The position numbers and the translations under genes were made by a program. A stretch of DNA of 64,000 bases from assembly GCA_016806715.1 (NCBI GenBank), contig CP060531.1, forward strand, positions 372,001 through 436,000, in the 5' to 3' direction. Numbering within the stretch: position 1 is the stretch's first letter; every line of letters starts with the position of its first letter. Origin of the DNA: Thermoplasmatales archaeon. Lineage in GTDB: Archaea; Thermoplasmatota; Thermoplasmata; Thermoplasmatales; Thermoplasmataceae. Under the pieces are notes generated by a model, which saw only the letters and a program-made list of their open reading frames with translations, ran no database searches and was not told the DNA's origin. Shown piece after piece: positions 35,761 through 43,885 of the stretch.

Positions 35761-36456
35761 ATGGTCGAAAAATTGAGTGATGATTTCTACGGAGAAATGT
35801 ATGGATTCGTCAAGAAGCACAGTGCGATCAACAACGGGTTCATAGACCGGTTTGCGAGAGGTGATATCTCCGTTTCGGAATTCAGGAGATTCTCGGAAGA
35901 GTTCTATCATTTTACACGGGAATGGGTATCAATCCTCTCTGTACTGCTTGTGAATACACCGGACGAAAACGATGCAAAAAACCTGACCACAATACTGGTA
36001 TCTGAACTCGGGGACATGGATCCAACCAAGAGACATGAGCTGCTCTACAGGAAGTACCTGAGAAGCATTGGAATTGAGCCTAAAGATCTCGTGAAGAAGA
36101 ACCAGGTAAGAACAACAAAGGCATGGCTTGATGGCATGAGGACGTATTTTGCAAGTGATCATTTCGAGGCTCTCGGTGCTGAATTCGGCCTGGAGAACAT
36201 GGCAATACCCATGTGGGACAAGATACTGTCGGGTTTCAAGATATGGGTGAAGAAGCATCCAGAATATGCCGGCATGGATATAGAATATTTTACCTTCCAC
36301 AGAGAACTGGAAGAACATCATGAGGAAGCAATGGAAGACGTTCTGGGAGGGCACAAGGACGATCCCACTGCACAGAAGAAGTTCAGGATTGGTGCGGACG
36401 GGATCCTGAAACTCGAGGAAAAATTCTGGCTCGGGCTGGAAGACAAGAACAACTGA
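35761..36456 (+). CDS. Haem-oxygenase-like (PqqC/CADD-type) metalloprotein
   Basis: A 231-residue all-helical protein resembling PqqC, CADD and other haem-oxygenase-like diiron oxidases/oxygenases. Putative metal ligands are spread over three helices: E42 region (SEEFYHFTREW), LVSELGDMDPTKRHELLYRKYL near 87-108 (Glu then His), and the strong ELEEHHEEAME near 183-194. These enzymes use dioxygen to cleave or rearrange small molecules such as amino acids and fatty acids; the substrate here is not visible. TenA-type thiaminase is less likely, because the active-site cysteine pattern is absent. It precedes the PPC-domain gene by 62 bases. Confidence 0.7.
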   Translation: MVEKLSDDFYGEMYGFVKKHSAINNGFIDRFARGDISVSEFRRFSEEFYHFTREWVSILSVLLVNTPDENDAKNLTTILVSELGDMDPTKRHELLYRKYLRSIGIEPKDLVKKNQVRTTKAWLDGMRTYFASDHFEALGAEFGLENMAIPMWDKILSGFKIWVKKHPEYAGMDIEYFTFHRELEEHHEEAMEDVLGGHKDDPTAQKKFRIGADGILKLEEKFWLGLEDKNN

Positions 36457-36518
36457 TCTGAAATTTTTCCTTACTTTTATTTCGGCATGTTTTAATCTTT
36501 TCTGTTGATGCAGTAAAT

Positions 36519-36935
36519 ATGATGCACAGGAGAGAGAATGACACTGTACTAGTCAAGTTCGAGGATGACGAGGATGTCCTTGAGGCGCTGGACAAGATAG
36601 TAAAGTTCTATGGCATTGAATCCGGTACGGTGCAATGGGGCATAGGGATGCTTCATGATATAGAGGTAGGGTACTGGAATGGCAAGGAGTACGAGAAGAA
36701 AAAATATGCGGACAGGGCAGAAATAGTCTCCTTCCATGGTTCAATAGCATCCAGCGAACCAAGGTTCCACATTCATCTGTCATTCGCCGTGCGTGACCAT
36801 TCTGTCCATGGCGGGCACCTGTTCTCGGGAATTGTCGGCCCACTGCTGGAGATAGAGATTCATGTGGTCAACACCATTACCATAAGCAGGAAACTTAACG
36901 AAAAAAGCGGACTCAAGGAGATCGCAATCCAGTAA
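36519..36935 (+). CDS. PPC (DUF296) domain protein
   Basis: A 138-residue member of the plant-and-prokaryote-conserved (PPC/DUF296) domain family. The histidine pattern FHIHLSFAVRDHSVHGGHLF near 82-101 is the family's metal-binding core, and the final GP-x-LEIEIHVV segment also matches. Prokaryotic members form trimers and bind zinc; some are regulators, but their exact biochemistry is not established. The start is the ATG at 36519 (a second ATG follows immediately). It is convergent with the tyrosine-degradation operon, three bases from its last gene. Confidence 0.85.
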   Translation: MMHRRENDTVLVKFEDDEDVLEALDKIVKFYGIESGTVQWGIGMLHDIEVGYWNGKEYEKKKYADRAEIVSFHGSIASSEPRFHIHLSFAVRDHSVHGGHLFSGIVGPLLEIEIHVVNTITISRKLNEKSGLKEIAIQ

Positions 36936-36937
36936 GT

Positions 36938-37975
36938 CTACATCAGGCTCCGGATAAGTTCCCTGACTTCACTGCTGGTTTCCTTAAGATCTGACATTAT
37001 GGAGGGGATTTCCTCGACGGTGACGCCAAAGTCAGCAAGTTTCTGGCTGAAACCAAGGTTCTCGATGAAGTATTCGATCATGTCTGCAGAGAGCATTGCA
37101 GTTTCCGGGGATTCCTTGCCTGTGCCACGGAGTTCCATGGAAATTAGCGAAAGCTCCCTCCACCTCTTCTTTGCGTAGTACCTCATAACCGTGGGCAATG
37201 TGATGCACGAAGTGATGCCGTGTGGTATCCCGTATTTGGCTCCAATCACTTTTCCTATGCGGTGGCTCAGCCCCATCTGCGCATCGTAAACATCAAAGTA
37301 TGAATACCACGCTGCAAGCTGGCATTCCATGAAGTTCTGCTCATTCTGTCTGGTCAGGTTGTTGAAAAGTTTCTTTATTGCCATTATGGCGAAAGTGGTT
37401 CCGATTTCTCCGATACCATCTGAGATCAGGGTCTCTACAGCGTGGTCCAGAGCACGCACGCCTGATGATCTCCATAGCCATTCCGGTGTCTCCTCCGGTC
37501 CGGTTGGATCGAGGATGACATACTGTGGAGTGATGTTTCTGTCCCTTATCCCCATCTTGGTATGATTTTCAGTGTACCCTGCTATATGGGAAAACTCAGC
37601 AGCCGAAAGTGTTGTTGGTATTGCAATATGCACCAGGTTCTTCCTCTTGGAGAAGTATTTCGCGGCTTTCGCGGAATCAATTACGCTCCCGCCGCCAACG
37701 GAGATTATGACGCCCGCTTTTGTCTTCTTTATGAGATCCGTGACTTCATTGATTTTCTCTATGGGGGCATGTTGTGTAATTTCGCTGTACTCAGAATGCT
37801 TTACGGTTATGTTTTTCAGTATTGATTTGTAAAAGCGTGTTTTTGATACAGAAGAGGATGTGACCACAATAGCGCTGGAAGCTCCAGATTCCTTTATGAA
37901 GTCATTAAGACGAAATCTGCTATTCTGTCCATAGGACACCGACCTGATCGGCAGGTAGCTGTAGTTATAAATCAT
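36938..37975 (-). CDS. Iron-type alcohol dehydrogenase, maleylacetate-reductase-like
   Basis: Group III (iron-type) dehydrogenase. The NAD(P)-binding loop is VGGGSVIDSAKAAKYF near 94-109. IPTTLSAAEFSHIAGYTE, then KMGIRDRNITPQYVILDP, follows the maleylacetate reductase pattern more closely than general iron ADHs. Metal ligands are likely in RALDHAVE and in LSHRIGKVIGAKYGIPHG. The ATG at 37975 overlaps the homogentisate dioxygenase stop as ATGA and gives 345 residues; a TTG at 37984 would add three. As the last gene of the homogentisate operon it probably acts on a ring-cleavage product. A glycerol-1-phosphate-dehydrogenase role seems unlikely in this context. Confidence 0.8.
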   Translation of the reverse strand: MIYNYSYLPIRSVSYGQNSRFRLNDFIKESGASSAIVVTSSSVSKTRFYKSILKNITVKHSEYSEITQHAPIEKINEVTDLIKKTKAGVIISVGGGSVIDSAKAAKYFSKRKNLVHIAIPTTLSAAEFSHIAGYTENHTKMGIRDRNITPQYVILDPTGPEETPEWLWRSSGVRALDHAVETLISDGIGEIGTTFAIMAIKKLFNNLTRQNEQNFMECQLAAWYSYFDVYDAQMGLSHRIGKVIGAKYGIPHGITSCITLPTVMRYYAKKRWRELSLISMELRGTGKESPETAMLSADMIEYFIENLGFSQKLADFGVTVEEIPSIMSDLKETSSEVRELIRSLM

Positions 37976-39114
37976 GCATACCAAGACTTCATGTAGCTGG
38001 TATCCTCAACGCTCTCTGCCTCGGTCGTCAGTAGCAGGGGGTCATACGCCTCGACCATTACGGCAACCTCATCCGTTGACTCAGCTCCAATGGCTTTCTC
38101 CACAGCTCCTGGCTGCGGTCCGTGGATTAACCCTCTTACGTGAAGAGTTATGGAACCCGCGGATATACCTTTCCTGCTCATGAAGTTTCCAGAAGAGTAA
38201 AAGAGGACTTCATCAGTGTCGATGTTGCTGTGGTAATATGAAATAGGAATTGCCTTCGGGTGGAAATCGAATTTTCGTGGCAGGAAAGTGCCAACCATGA
38301 AGGACTTTCCGCTGAATGTCTCATGTACGGGAGGAGGTTGATGCAGTTTTCCGACTATTGGGGCCATGGTGCTGACGTTTATAGCATATGGATATAGATA
38401 TCCATCCCATCCTGCAACATCAAGAGGGTCCCTGTCCCTTCTCTCAATTATATAGTGATCGCCATAGTCCACCCAGACCTCGTATTCGCCCTGCCCGCTA
38501 GCGGGGGGGTGCAACTTTGGGACGCGAATATCCCTGTCATAGTACGGAGCTCCCTCCTTTATCTGCCCATAAACGTTCAAATACCGAGGCGGCATGCCAA
38601 TCCTGTCCCTGGATTCCAGGAAGAAAGACTCAAAATCGCTACCTGCGTCCAGCCTGTAGGTTGTCCCCTTTGGTATGTACAGGTAATCTCCCCTTGATAC
38701 ATCCAGGTCTCCAAGGACGGAGTGAAGTGTAGCTATGCCTGACTGCACGAAAAACAACTGATCATACAGGGCATTCCTGAATAGCTTCTTTCCGTTGGCT
38801 ACAGGTTTCAGCACCCCCATTGAAATCCTGCTGTTGAACATCATGTAATTTCGTCCGGTAATGAAATCCCCGGACCTTCTGCTTTTCTGTGTTTCCACAT
38901 GACGATGGGTATATTCGCCTATCCCGGCCACAGGTGCCTTCTTTTCCATCTTCTCCACTGATTTCACCCGTGTGGGTTCTGATGTATGATAGAGAAGTGA
39001 GTAGGGCCCTTCAAAACTCTCCTCACCAAATAATTCTTCCCTGAGCAGCTTGTCCTTGTTAGTATAGGTGTGCCGGCTTTCAGGCATTTCCCCCTGCTTC
39101 ACGTAATATACCAT
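37972..39114 (-). CDS. hmgA: Homogentisate 1,2-dioxygenase
   Basis: Cupin-fold iron dioxygenase that opens homogentisate to maleylacetoacetate in tyrosine breakdown. Family features include SLLYHTSEPTRV near 58-69, DYLYIPKGTTYRLD near 143-156, a conserved PYAINVSTMAPIVGKLHQPP near 243-262, and the iron-binding ligands in YYHSNIDTDEVLFY and ITLHVRGLIHGPQPGA towards the C-terminus. The length of 380 residues is shorter than eukaryotic enzymes (about 440) but similar to prokaryotic homologues. It is third in the operon HPPD-FAH-HGD-dehydrogenase, 13 bases behind the FAH gene. Confidence 0.92.
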   Translation of the reverse strand: MVYYVKQGEMPESRHTYTNKDKLLREELFGEESFEGPYSLLYHTSEPTRVKSVEKMEKKAPVAGIGEYTHRHVETQKSRRSGDFITGRNYMMFNSRISMGVLKPVANGKKLFRNALYDQLFFVQSGIATLHSVLGDLDVSRGDYLYIPKGTTYRLDAGSDFESFFLESRDRIGMPPRYLNVYGQIKEGAPYYDRDIRVPKLHPPASGQGEYEVWVDYGDHYIIERRDRDPLDVAGWDGYLYPYAINVSTMAPIVGKLHQPPPVHETFSGKSFMVGTFLPRKFDFHPKAIPISYYHSNIDTDEVLFYSSGNFMSRKGISAGSITLHVRGLIHGPQPGAVEKAIGAESTDEVAVMVEAYDPLLLTTEAESVEDTSYMKSWYA

Positions 39115-39127
39115 TTCCTTTCCCCTC

Positions 39128-40027
39128 CTATATGACTTTATTGTCCAGTTCTCCGATCATGTCGGAATATAATATTACCCTATCGCCATGATTGAGCCAT
39201 GGGTGATCTTGTGACTCGAGAATGCAGCCTGTTCCTACTGTTCCCGTCATTATAACGTCTCCAGCCCTGATCCACGACTCAAGGGAAGCCCACTCTATGA
39301 GTTTCTCAATATCCCAGTAGATGCTGTTAAGGTTCCCGGCAGAATACGTCACCCCATTTACTGTTGCAGTCATGTTCATATCAATTTTTCCCTCACCATT
39401 TCTTCGTTTCAGGACCTCGTCCTTTGTAATGATTGCCGGGCCGAGGCTTGTGGCGAAATCCTTTCCCTTTGAAGGCCCGAGACCTACTTTCATTTCTTCT
39501 CTCTGTATGTCCCTGGCGCTCCAGTCATTTGCCAGGGTAAAGCCGAAGATATGGTTCCACGCATCTCCTGCAGCTATGTTCTTTCCATTGCGTGAAATGA
39601 TGATGCCCATCTCAAGTTCATAATCCATCTCCCTTGTGTATGAAGGTATGGGGACATCGCTTCCAGCTGGATACAGGTTCGAAGTGTTCGAGAAATAGAA
39701 TACGGGGTATTTGTACCACTCCGGTATCATGTCCAGGCCGCGTTTTAGTCTTGCCGTTCTGACATGTGTCTCAAAAGCATAGAAATCCCTGATCGATTTA
39801 ACCTCGGGGATTGGTATCAGCTTGGTCATTGCCTGGAATTCCCCGATGGGCTTTACGCCCTGCATCTCTTTCTCAAGCTTTTCCGTATCTTTGCCTATGA
39901 GCTCGTAGAAATTCAAGCTCAGGGAGGCTTCATCCATCCCAAGTGAAGATGAGACAGGGTAAGCTAAACCATCCATAACTCCAACAGTGACAGGTTTCCC
40001 CTCATGGGAGACTCTTGCTATTTTCAT
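39128..40027 (-). CDS. Fumarylacetoacetate hydrolase family protein
   Basis: Metal-dependent C-C hydrolase expected to split fumaryl- or maleylacetoacetate to acetoacetate and the C4 diacid. The metal Glu residues lie in EMDYELEMGIIISRNG near 132-147, followed by GFTLANDWSARDIQ near 161-174 and the C-terminal VIMTGTVGTGC near 261-271. The length of 299 residues is the compact prokaryotic FAH size. The gene starts three bases after the HPPD stop and so is co-translated. Many FAH-family enzymes have other substrates, but the operon makes this one clear in general terms; whether it takes the maleyl or fumaryl isomer is open. Confidence 0.9.
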   Translation of the reverse strand: MKIARVSHEGKPVTVGVMDGLAYPVSSSLGMDEASLSLNFYELIGKDTEKLEKEMQGVKPIGEFQAMTKLIPIPEVKSIRDFYAFETHVRTARLKRGLDMIPEWYKYPVFYFSNTSNLYPAGSDVPIPSYTREMDYELEMGIIISRNGKNIAAGDAWNHIFGFTLANDWSARDIQREEMKVGLGPSKGKDFATSLGPAIITKDEVLKRRNGEGKIDMNMTATVNGVTYSAGNLNSIYWDIEKLIEWASLESWIRAGDVIMTGTVGTGCILESQDHPWLNHGDRVILYSDMIGELDNKVI

Positions 40028-40030
40028 TTT

Positions 40031-41116
40031 TCAGAGATTTCCCCTTTTTTCCTGCTCCAGTTCTATCGACCTGAAGAGGGCCTTGAAGTTGCCATTGCCA
40101 AAGGATATGGCGCCTTTTCTCTGTATTATTTCATAGAAGAACGTCGGCCTGTCTCCCATGGGCTTGGTGAATATCTGCAGCAAATAGCCCTTATCGTCCC
40201 TGTCGACCAGTATTCCAAGCTTCCTGAGTTTGTCCATATCCTCACTTATACTCCCGACCCTATCCCTGAGGTTGTCATAGTATGAATCCGGGGTGTAAAG
40301 GAACTCTATGCCCCTCCTCTTCAGGTCTGACACGGTCTTGATGATGTCATCTGTCTCCAGTGCTATGTGCTGAACGCCGGGCGAATTGTAATAGTCAAGG
40401 TATTCCTGTATCTGCGACTTCTTCAAACCGTATGCAGGTTCGTTTATGGGAAAAATTATCTTGCGGTCATTATACTCAACGACCTTCGACTTCAGGGCTG
40501 AGTACTCCGTGCTGATGTCCTTGTCATCGAAGCTGATCAGCTGCCTGAAACCAAATCCGTCGATGTAGTACTTAACCCAGCTATCCATGTTCTTTTCCTC
40601 AACGTTGCCCACAACGTGGTCTATCCTCTTTATGCCCACGGATTGGGAGTCACCTTCAACCTCCTGGAAGTCTGGAGGCAGGATGTCTTCATATTCCGAG
40701 TAATCATTTATGGTATGCATGGTCTCTCCATAGGTCGGCACAGCAGATTTCCTCAGTTTGCCGGACGGTGTCTTTACCGTTTCAATCCTGCCCATCTTCA
40801 CTACTCCACGCCGTGAAACCTCCTTTGCTGTATCGTCTATGTTGTCAACCTTGAATGAAATGTCCCTCACGCCGTCTCCATGCTTCCTGACATGTTCGGC
40901 AATCGGTGAGTTTTGGTCAAGAAAGCTGGTCAGCTTCAGCTTCATTGCGCCCTGTCCCATAAGGTATGAAACCCTATCCCTTACTCCGGTTTCGGGTCCG
41001 GCATATCCGAGGATCCTGAATCCCATTGCATTCCTGTGAAAATACGCCCACTGTTTTGCAGAACCAACGTAAAATTCAACGCTGTCTATAGAGTCAAGGA
41101 TCTTCTCTGATGCCAT
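40031..41116 (-). CDS. hpd: 4-Hydroxyphenylpyruvate dioxygenase
   Basis: Non-haem iron dioxygenase that converts 4-hydroxyphenylpyruvate, the transamination product of tyrosine, to homogentisate. The protein is a tandem vicinal-oxygen-chelate fold; iron ligands in the C-terminal half are H167 (RIDHVVGNV), H250 (GVQHIALET) and E329 (FFYEIIQRKGA). LLQIFTKPMGDRPTFFYEI is a strong signature. The length of 361 residues is normal. It leads the leftward tyrosine operon. A tyrosine aminotransferase and a maleylacetoacetate isomerase are not in this window. Confidence 0.93.
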   Translation of the reverse strand: MASEKILDSIDSVEFYVGSAKQWAYFHRNAMGFRILGYAGPETGVRDRVSYLMGQGAMKLKLTSFLDQNSPIAEHVRKHGDGVRDISFKVDNIDDTAKEVSRRGVVKMGRIETVKTPSGKLRKSAVPTYGETMHTINDYSEYEDILPPDFQEVEGDSQSVGIKRIDHVVGNVEEKNMDSWVKYYIDGFGFRQLISFDDKDISTEYSALKSKVVEYNDRKIIFPINEPAYGLKKSQIQEYLDYYNSPGVQHIALETDDIIKTVSDLKRRGIEFLYTPDSYYDNLRDRVGSISEDMDKLRKLGILVDRDDKGYLLQIFTKPMGDRPTFFYEIIQRKGAISFGNGNFKALFRSIELEQEKRGNL

Positions 41117-41248
41117 ATTTGCACATGAAAGCCGGAATAAAAAGGTTTTTCGTTGCTATAAATTAGCTCGGGACAGATAAAATTACATGTCTACGAAGTG
41201 ACCGGGCACGGGTAAATTTGTTGCTTTAATGCGGTTGTGTTTAGGAAT

Positions 41249-41258
41249 GTATTTATCT
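41249..41258 (+). promoter_or_regulatory. TATA-like box of the MetE-like gene
   Basis: TGTATTTATC lies about 25 bases before the ATG at 41278, implying a leaderless mRNA. The interval between the divergent hpd and MetE-like genes is only about 160 bases, so both promoters share it. Confidence 0.45.
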
Positions 41259-41277
41259 TTCTAATCCCTGTATTATC

Positions 41278-42441
41278 ATGAATTTTGAAACAACCATGAC
41301 GGGGAGCTTTTACAGGAGCAAGAAGGTAATTGATCTTCTAAACGCGTCGCCGACTGGAGAACTGGGCCGCCAATATCAGGCTGTGGCAGTTGATGCAGAG
41401 CGTGAGGCTGTTGTTGATCAACTTCACCCTGATGGATATGTCCATGGACTGAACTGGGTCAGCAATGGTGAACAGAGGAAAGCGGGGTACACTACATACC
41501 TGCCAAACAGGTTCGCGGGATTCTCCCGTACTGAGAGGACAACACAGAAGTTCGGAAACAATTTCATTGCAGAGCTCATAGAAGCTTCACCCGGAATTGC
41601 ATCGGCCATTGGCAATTCTCCCGCATTCAGGTTGCCGGCAATAGAAGCACCGTTGCAGTACACCGGTGAGAAACTCGCCAGATCGGAAGCTGAGGATGCT
41701 GCAAAAATAGCAAAACAGGAGAAGGCAGAGAGGATATTCATACCGTCACCTTCGCCGGGCGTGATAACAGTATTCTACCCTCCGGGAAAGGGGTACAGGA
41801 GTCACCAGGAATACCTTGATGCTGTTTCAAAGGAAATGAGGAAGGAATACAGTGCAATACTTTCAGTCAACAATGTGGACCTCCAGATAGACGCTCCGGA
41901 CCTGGCAATGGCGGCGAGCCTCGGAGTGGATTGGGGAATAGACTTCTTTGATGCTCTTCCTCTGCACGTTGAGGCCATTAACAGGGCAATTTCAGGCCTG
42001 CCGAGAGACAGGATAAGAGTTCACTACTGTTACGGGAACTATGTAGCGTCTCATCTTTCTGACCCTTCTTACGAAAGAGTTCTGCCAGAGATTCTTGGAC
42101 TCAAGGTTGGCACTATAGTGGGTGAAATGGCTAATGGCAGGCACCAGGGAGACCCTCTAATCCTGAAAAAATATGTACGGGAGCATGGATGGCCAGCCGG
42201 AATGAAATACGCGGTGGGAGTCGTGGATGTGAAGAGTCCGTTCGTTGAGACACCAGAGACCATTGCCCAGCGGCTTACAAATGTGTCCTCAATAGATGAA
42301 ATAGGTCCGGAGAAGGTTCTAGGAGGTACGGACTGCGGTTTCGAGACATTCGAGAACATGGGTTCCATTCCAAAAAGCATAGCCCTGAAAAAACTGAAAT
42401 CACTGGTTCAGGGCGCTGAACTTGCACGGAAGATAAGCTGA
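41278..42441 (+). CDS. MetE-like cobalamin-independent methyltransferase (short form)
   Basis: Resembles the C-terminal catalytic domain of cobalamin-independent methionine synthase. Zinc ligands are visible as H249 and C251 (RVHYCYGNY), E283 (GEMANGRH) and C353 (GGTDCGFET), and substrate residues in DLQIDAPDLA near 201-210. The N-terminal MetE domain is absent; 387 residues is typical of archaeal short MetE proteins, whose methyl donor is not methyl-tetrahydrofolate in at least some cases. It may make methionine from homocysteine, a product of the AhcY reaction encoded earlier in the window, but an alternative thiol acceptor is possible. Confidence 0.85.
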   Translation: MNFETTMTGSFYRSKKVIDLLNASPTGELGRQYQAVAVDAEREAVVDQLHPDGYVHGLNWVSNGEQRKAGYTTYLPNRFAGFSRTERTTQKFGNNFIAELIEASPGIASAIGNSPAFRLPAIEAPLQYTGEKLARSEAEDAAKIAKQEKAERIFIPSPSPGVITVFYPPGKGYRSHQEYLDAVSKEMRKEYSAILSVNNVDLQIDAPDLAMAASLGVDWGIDFFDALPLHVEAINRAISGLPRDRIRVHYCYGNYVASHLSDPSYERVLPEILGLKVGTIVGEMANGRHQGDPLILKKYVREHGWPAGMKYAVGVVDVKSPFVETPETIAQRLTNVSSIDEIGPEKVLGGTDCGFETFENMGSIPKSIALKKLKSLVQGAELARKIS

Positions 42442-42537
42442 ATCGTTCAGCAAATCCGCCAGTTGATAGAAGGGAGTTTCTGCAATCTGCCTGAACTCTT
42501 TTCACTGCGTTGTTACTTGCTGTTAAATCTGTTGATT

Positions 42538-42690
42538 TCAGATGCCAATGAACAGGGATTCAGGCGTCCCTGCTATTTTTACCACATCCATTATCAATTC
42601 TGCATACAGTGAAGGAAGCACGAAAACCGTTGTATCGAGACCGTCAACAGAGAATTTACGCCTATAAAGAAGTTTAGCATCCTTCGCATC
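42538..42690 (-). other. Coding-like stretch after the MFS gene
   Basis: Directly beyond the MFS stop, another minus-strand frame reads EDAKDAKLLYRRKFSVDGLD, then TTVFVLPSLYAELIMDVVKI to a TGA at 42538. The text looks protein-like, but there is no ATG, and the open frame starts inside the MFS gene. It could be a small unrecognised protein, or an extra tail once joined to the transporter and separated by a frameshift. I cannot assign a function. Confidence 0.25.
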
Positions 42691-42691
42691 C

Positions 42692-43885
42692 TCAAATAAT
42701 ATTGTTGCGAAAGTCTTCCTCGGTTTTCCTTCGTCTCCTGGAAAAAGCCAGCATGCTAATGGATAGCAGAGATACGGGCAACGCAATTAGAAATGAATTT
42801 ACCTGTCCGATATATACCCAGAGATATCCTCCAAGAGGTCCTGAGATAGTTACTCCAATCGTCGTGAATGTGTTTACTATTCCACTTGCAATTGATGCAT
42901 TTTTTTCATCCACAGATCTTATGGCTGTCAAAATGATGAAGTAACCAAATGACTGCCCCAAGGAGAATAAAGCGATGACGAAGTAAAGAAAAATCAAGGT
43001 AGGCGTAAAAGGAAACAGGAAAAGGGCAATCCCCATAAAAAAGTAGCCCATGACAGTTACAGTCCTTGGACCAAATTTGTCTGCAATTAATCCACCAATT
43101 GGGTTAGTTGCAGCATAAACTACCTCCATTACAACATCAAATATAGCTATACTGAGAATTGAGGCAGAGAATTTTTGAGAGAGAAACGCTGGATAGAACT
43201 TATCAGAATAAAGGCCGGCTGCGAGAATCATAACAGCAAGTGAAACCACAAAAAGTGACTTGTGACGCGCAATCCATTTTAACTTAGGTTTCATCCCGTA
43301 ATCATCCCGGTTTGACTGCATGCTACGAGCTATGCCTCTGGGAACATACAAAGTCAAGAATATAATCGAGACAACAAAAAGGCTGGCAACTGCCAGAAAT
43401 AAAATCTGAAAACCAATACTTTGAGCGATAATGCCTGCCAAGAAAACACCTACTGCACCTACTCCGGAACCCAGGGCGTTAACTTGACCAAGGAATCTTC
43501 CAACTCTCTCCCTCTGTATGTTCTGAGAAATAAGCACAGGCAAAAGGGTTTGTGGAATATATTCAGTAGCTCTCACAACTACATAGAAAATGCCTACCAT
43601 CAGAATATTGTTTGAAAAAGCAAGTCCAACATACCCTAGGGCTCCAATGATGATGAAAATGGAAAATACCCTAGCAACAGGGTACCTACTACCTAACCAC
43701 CCTCCAACAATTGTGAAGGGAATGCCAAGTGCTGATGCAAATCCAAATAGGCTCCCAGCCACAAACGGAGGGATAGACCTTATTATTAGCACATAAAAGC
43801 TGAAAAGGGAGGTCCCAACGGAAACGATGGAGGAGATGACAACAAAAACAATAATTCCTGTCGGTGCGTTTCTTTCCACCTCCAT
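42692..43885 (-). CDS. MFS transporter
   Basis: Twelve-helix major facilitator protein, 397 residues. The helix 2-3 loop reads GGWLGSRYPVARVFSI, a weak version of the usual motif, while the second half has the clearer GGLIADKFGPRTVTV. A charged central loop with RSMQSNRDDYGMKPKLKW separates the halves. The C-terminus is basic (SRRRRKTEED). The general arrangement resembles drug/metabolite efflux proteins, but the substrate is not visible. The gene is bounded by about 250 bases downstream and 520 bases upstream without a clear gene, and its AT content is higher than that of the neighbouring operons. Confidence 0.85.
   Translation of the reverse strand: MEVERNAPTGIIVFVVISSIVSVGTSLFSFYVLIIRSIPPFVAGSLFGFASALGIPFTIVGGWLGSRYPVARVFSIFIIIGALGYVGLAFSNNILMVGIFYVVVRATEYIPQTLLPVLISQNIQRERVGRFLGQVNALGSGVGAVGVFLAGIIAQSIGFQILFLAVASLFVVSIIFLTLYVPRGIARSMQSNRDDYGMKPKLKWIARHKSLFVVSLAVMILAAGLYSDKFYPAFLSQKFSASILSIAIFDVVMEVVYAATNPIGGLIADKFGPRTVTVMGYFFMGIALFLFPFTPTLIFLYFVIALFSLGQSFGYFIILTAIRSVDEKNASIASGIVNTFTTIGVTISGPLGGYLWVYIGQVNSFLIALPVSLLSISMLAFSRRRRKTEEDFRNNII

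Noticed and set aside
35761-36456. TenA thiaminase as the identity of the helical protein
   Set aside because: The TenA active-site cysteine is not visible and the EE-x-HH-x-E pattern fits the PqqC/CADD-like metalloproteins better.
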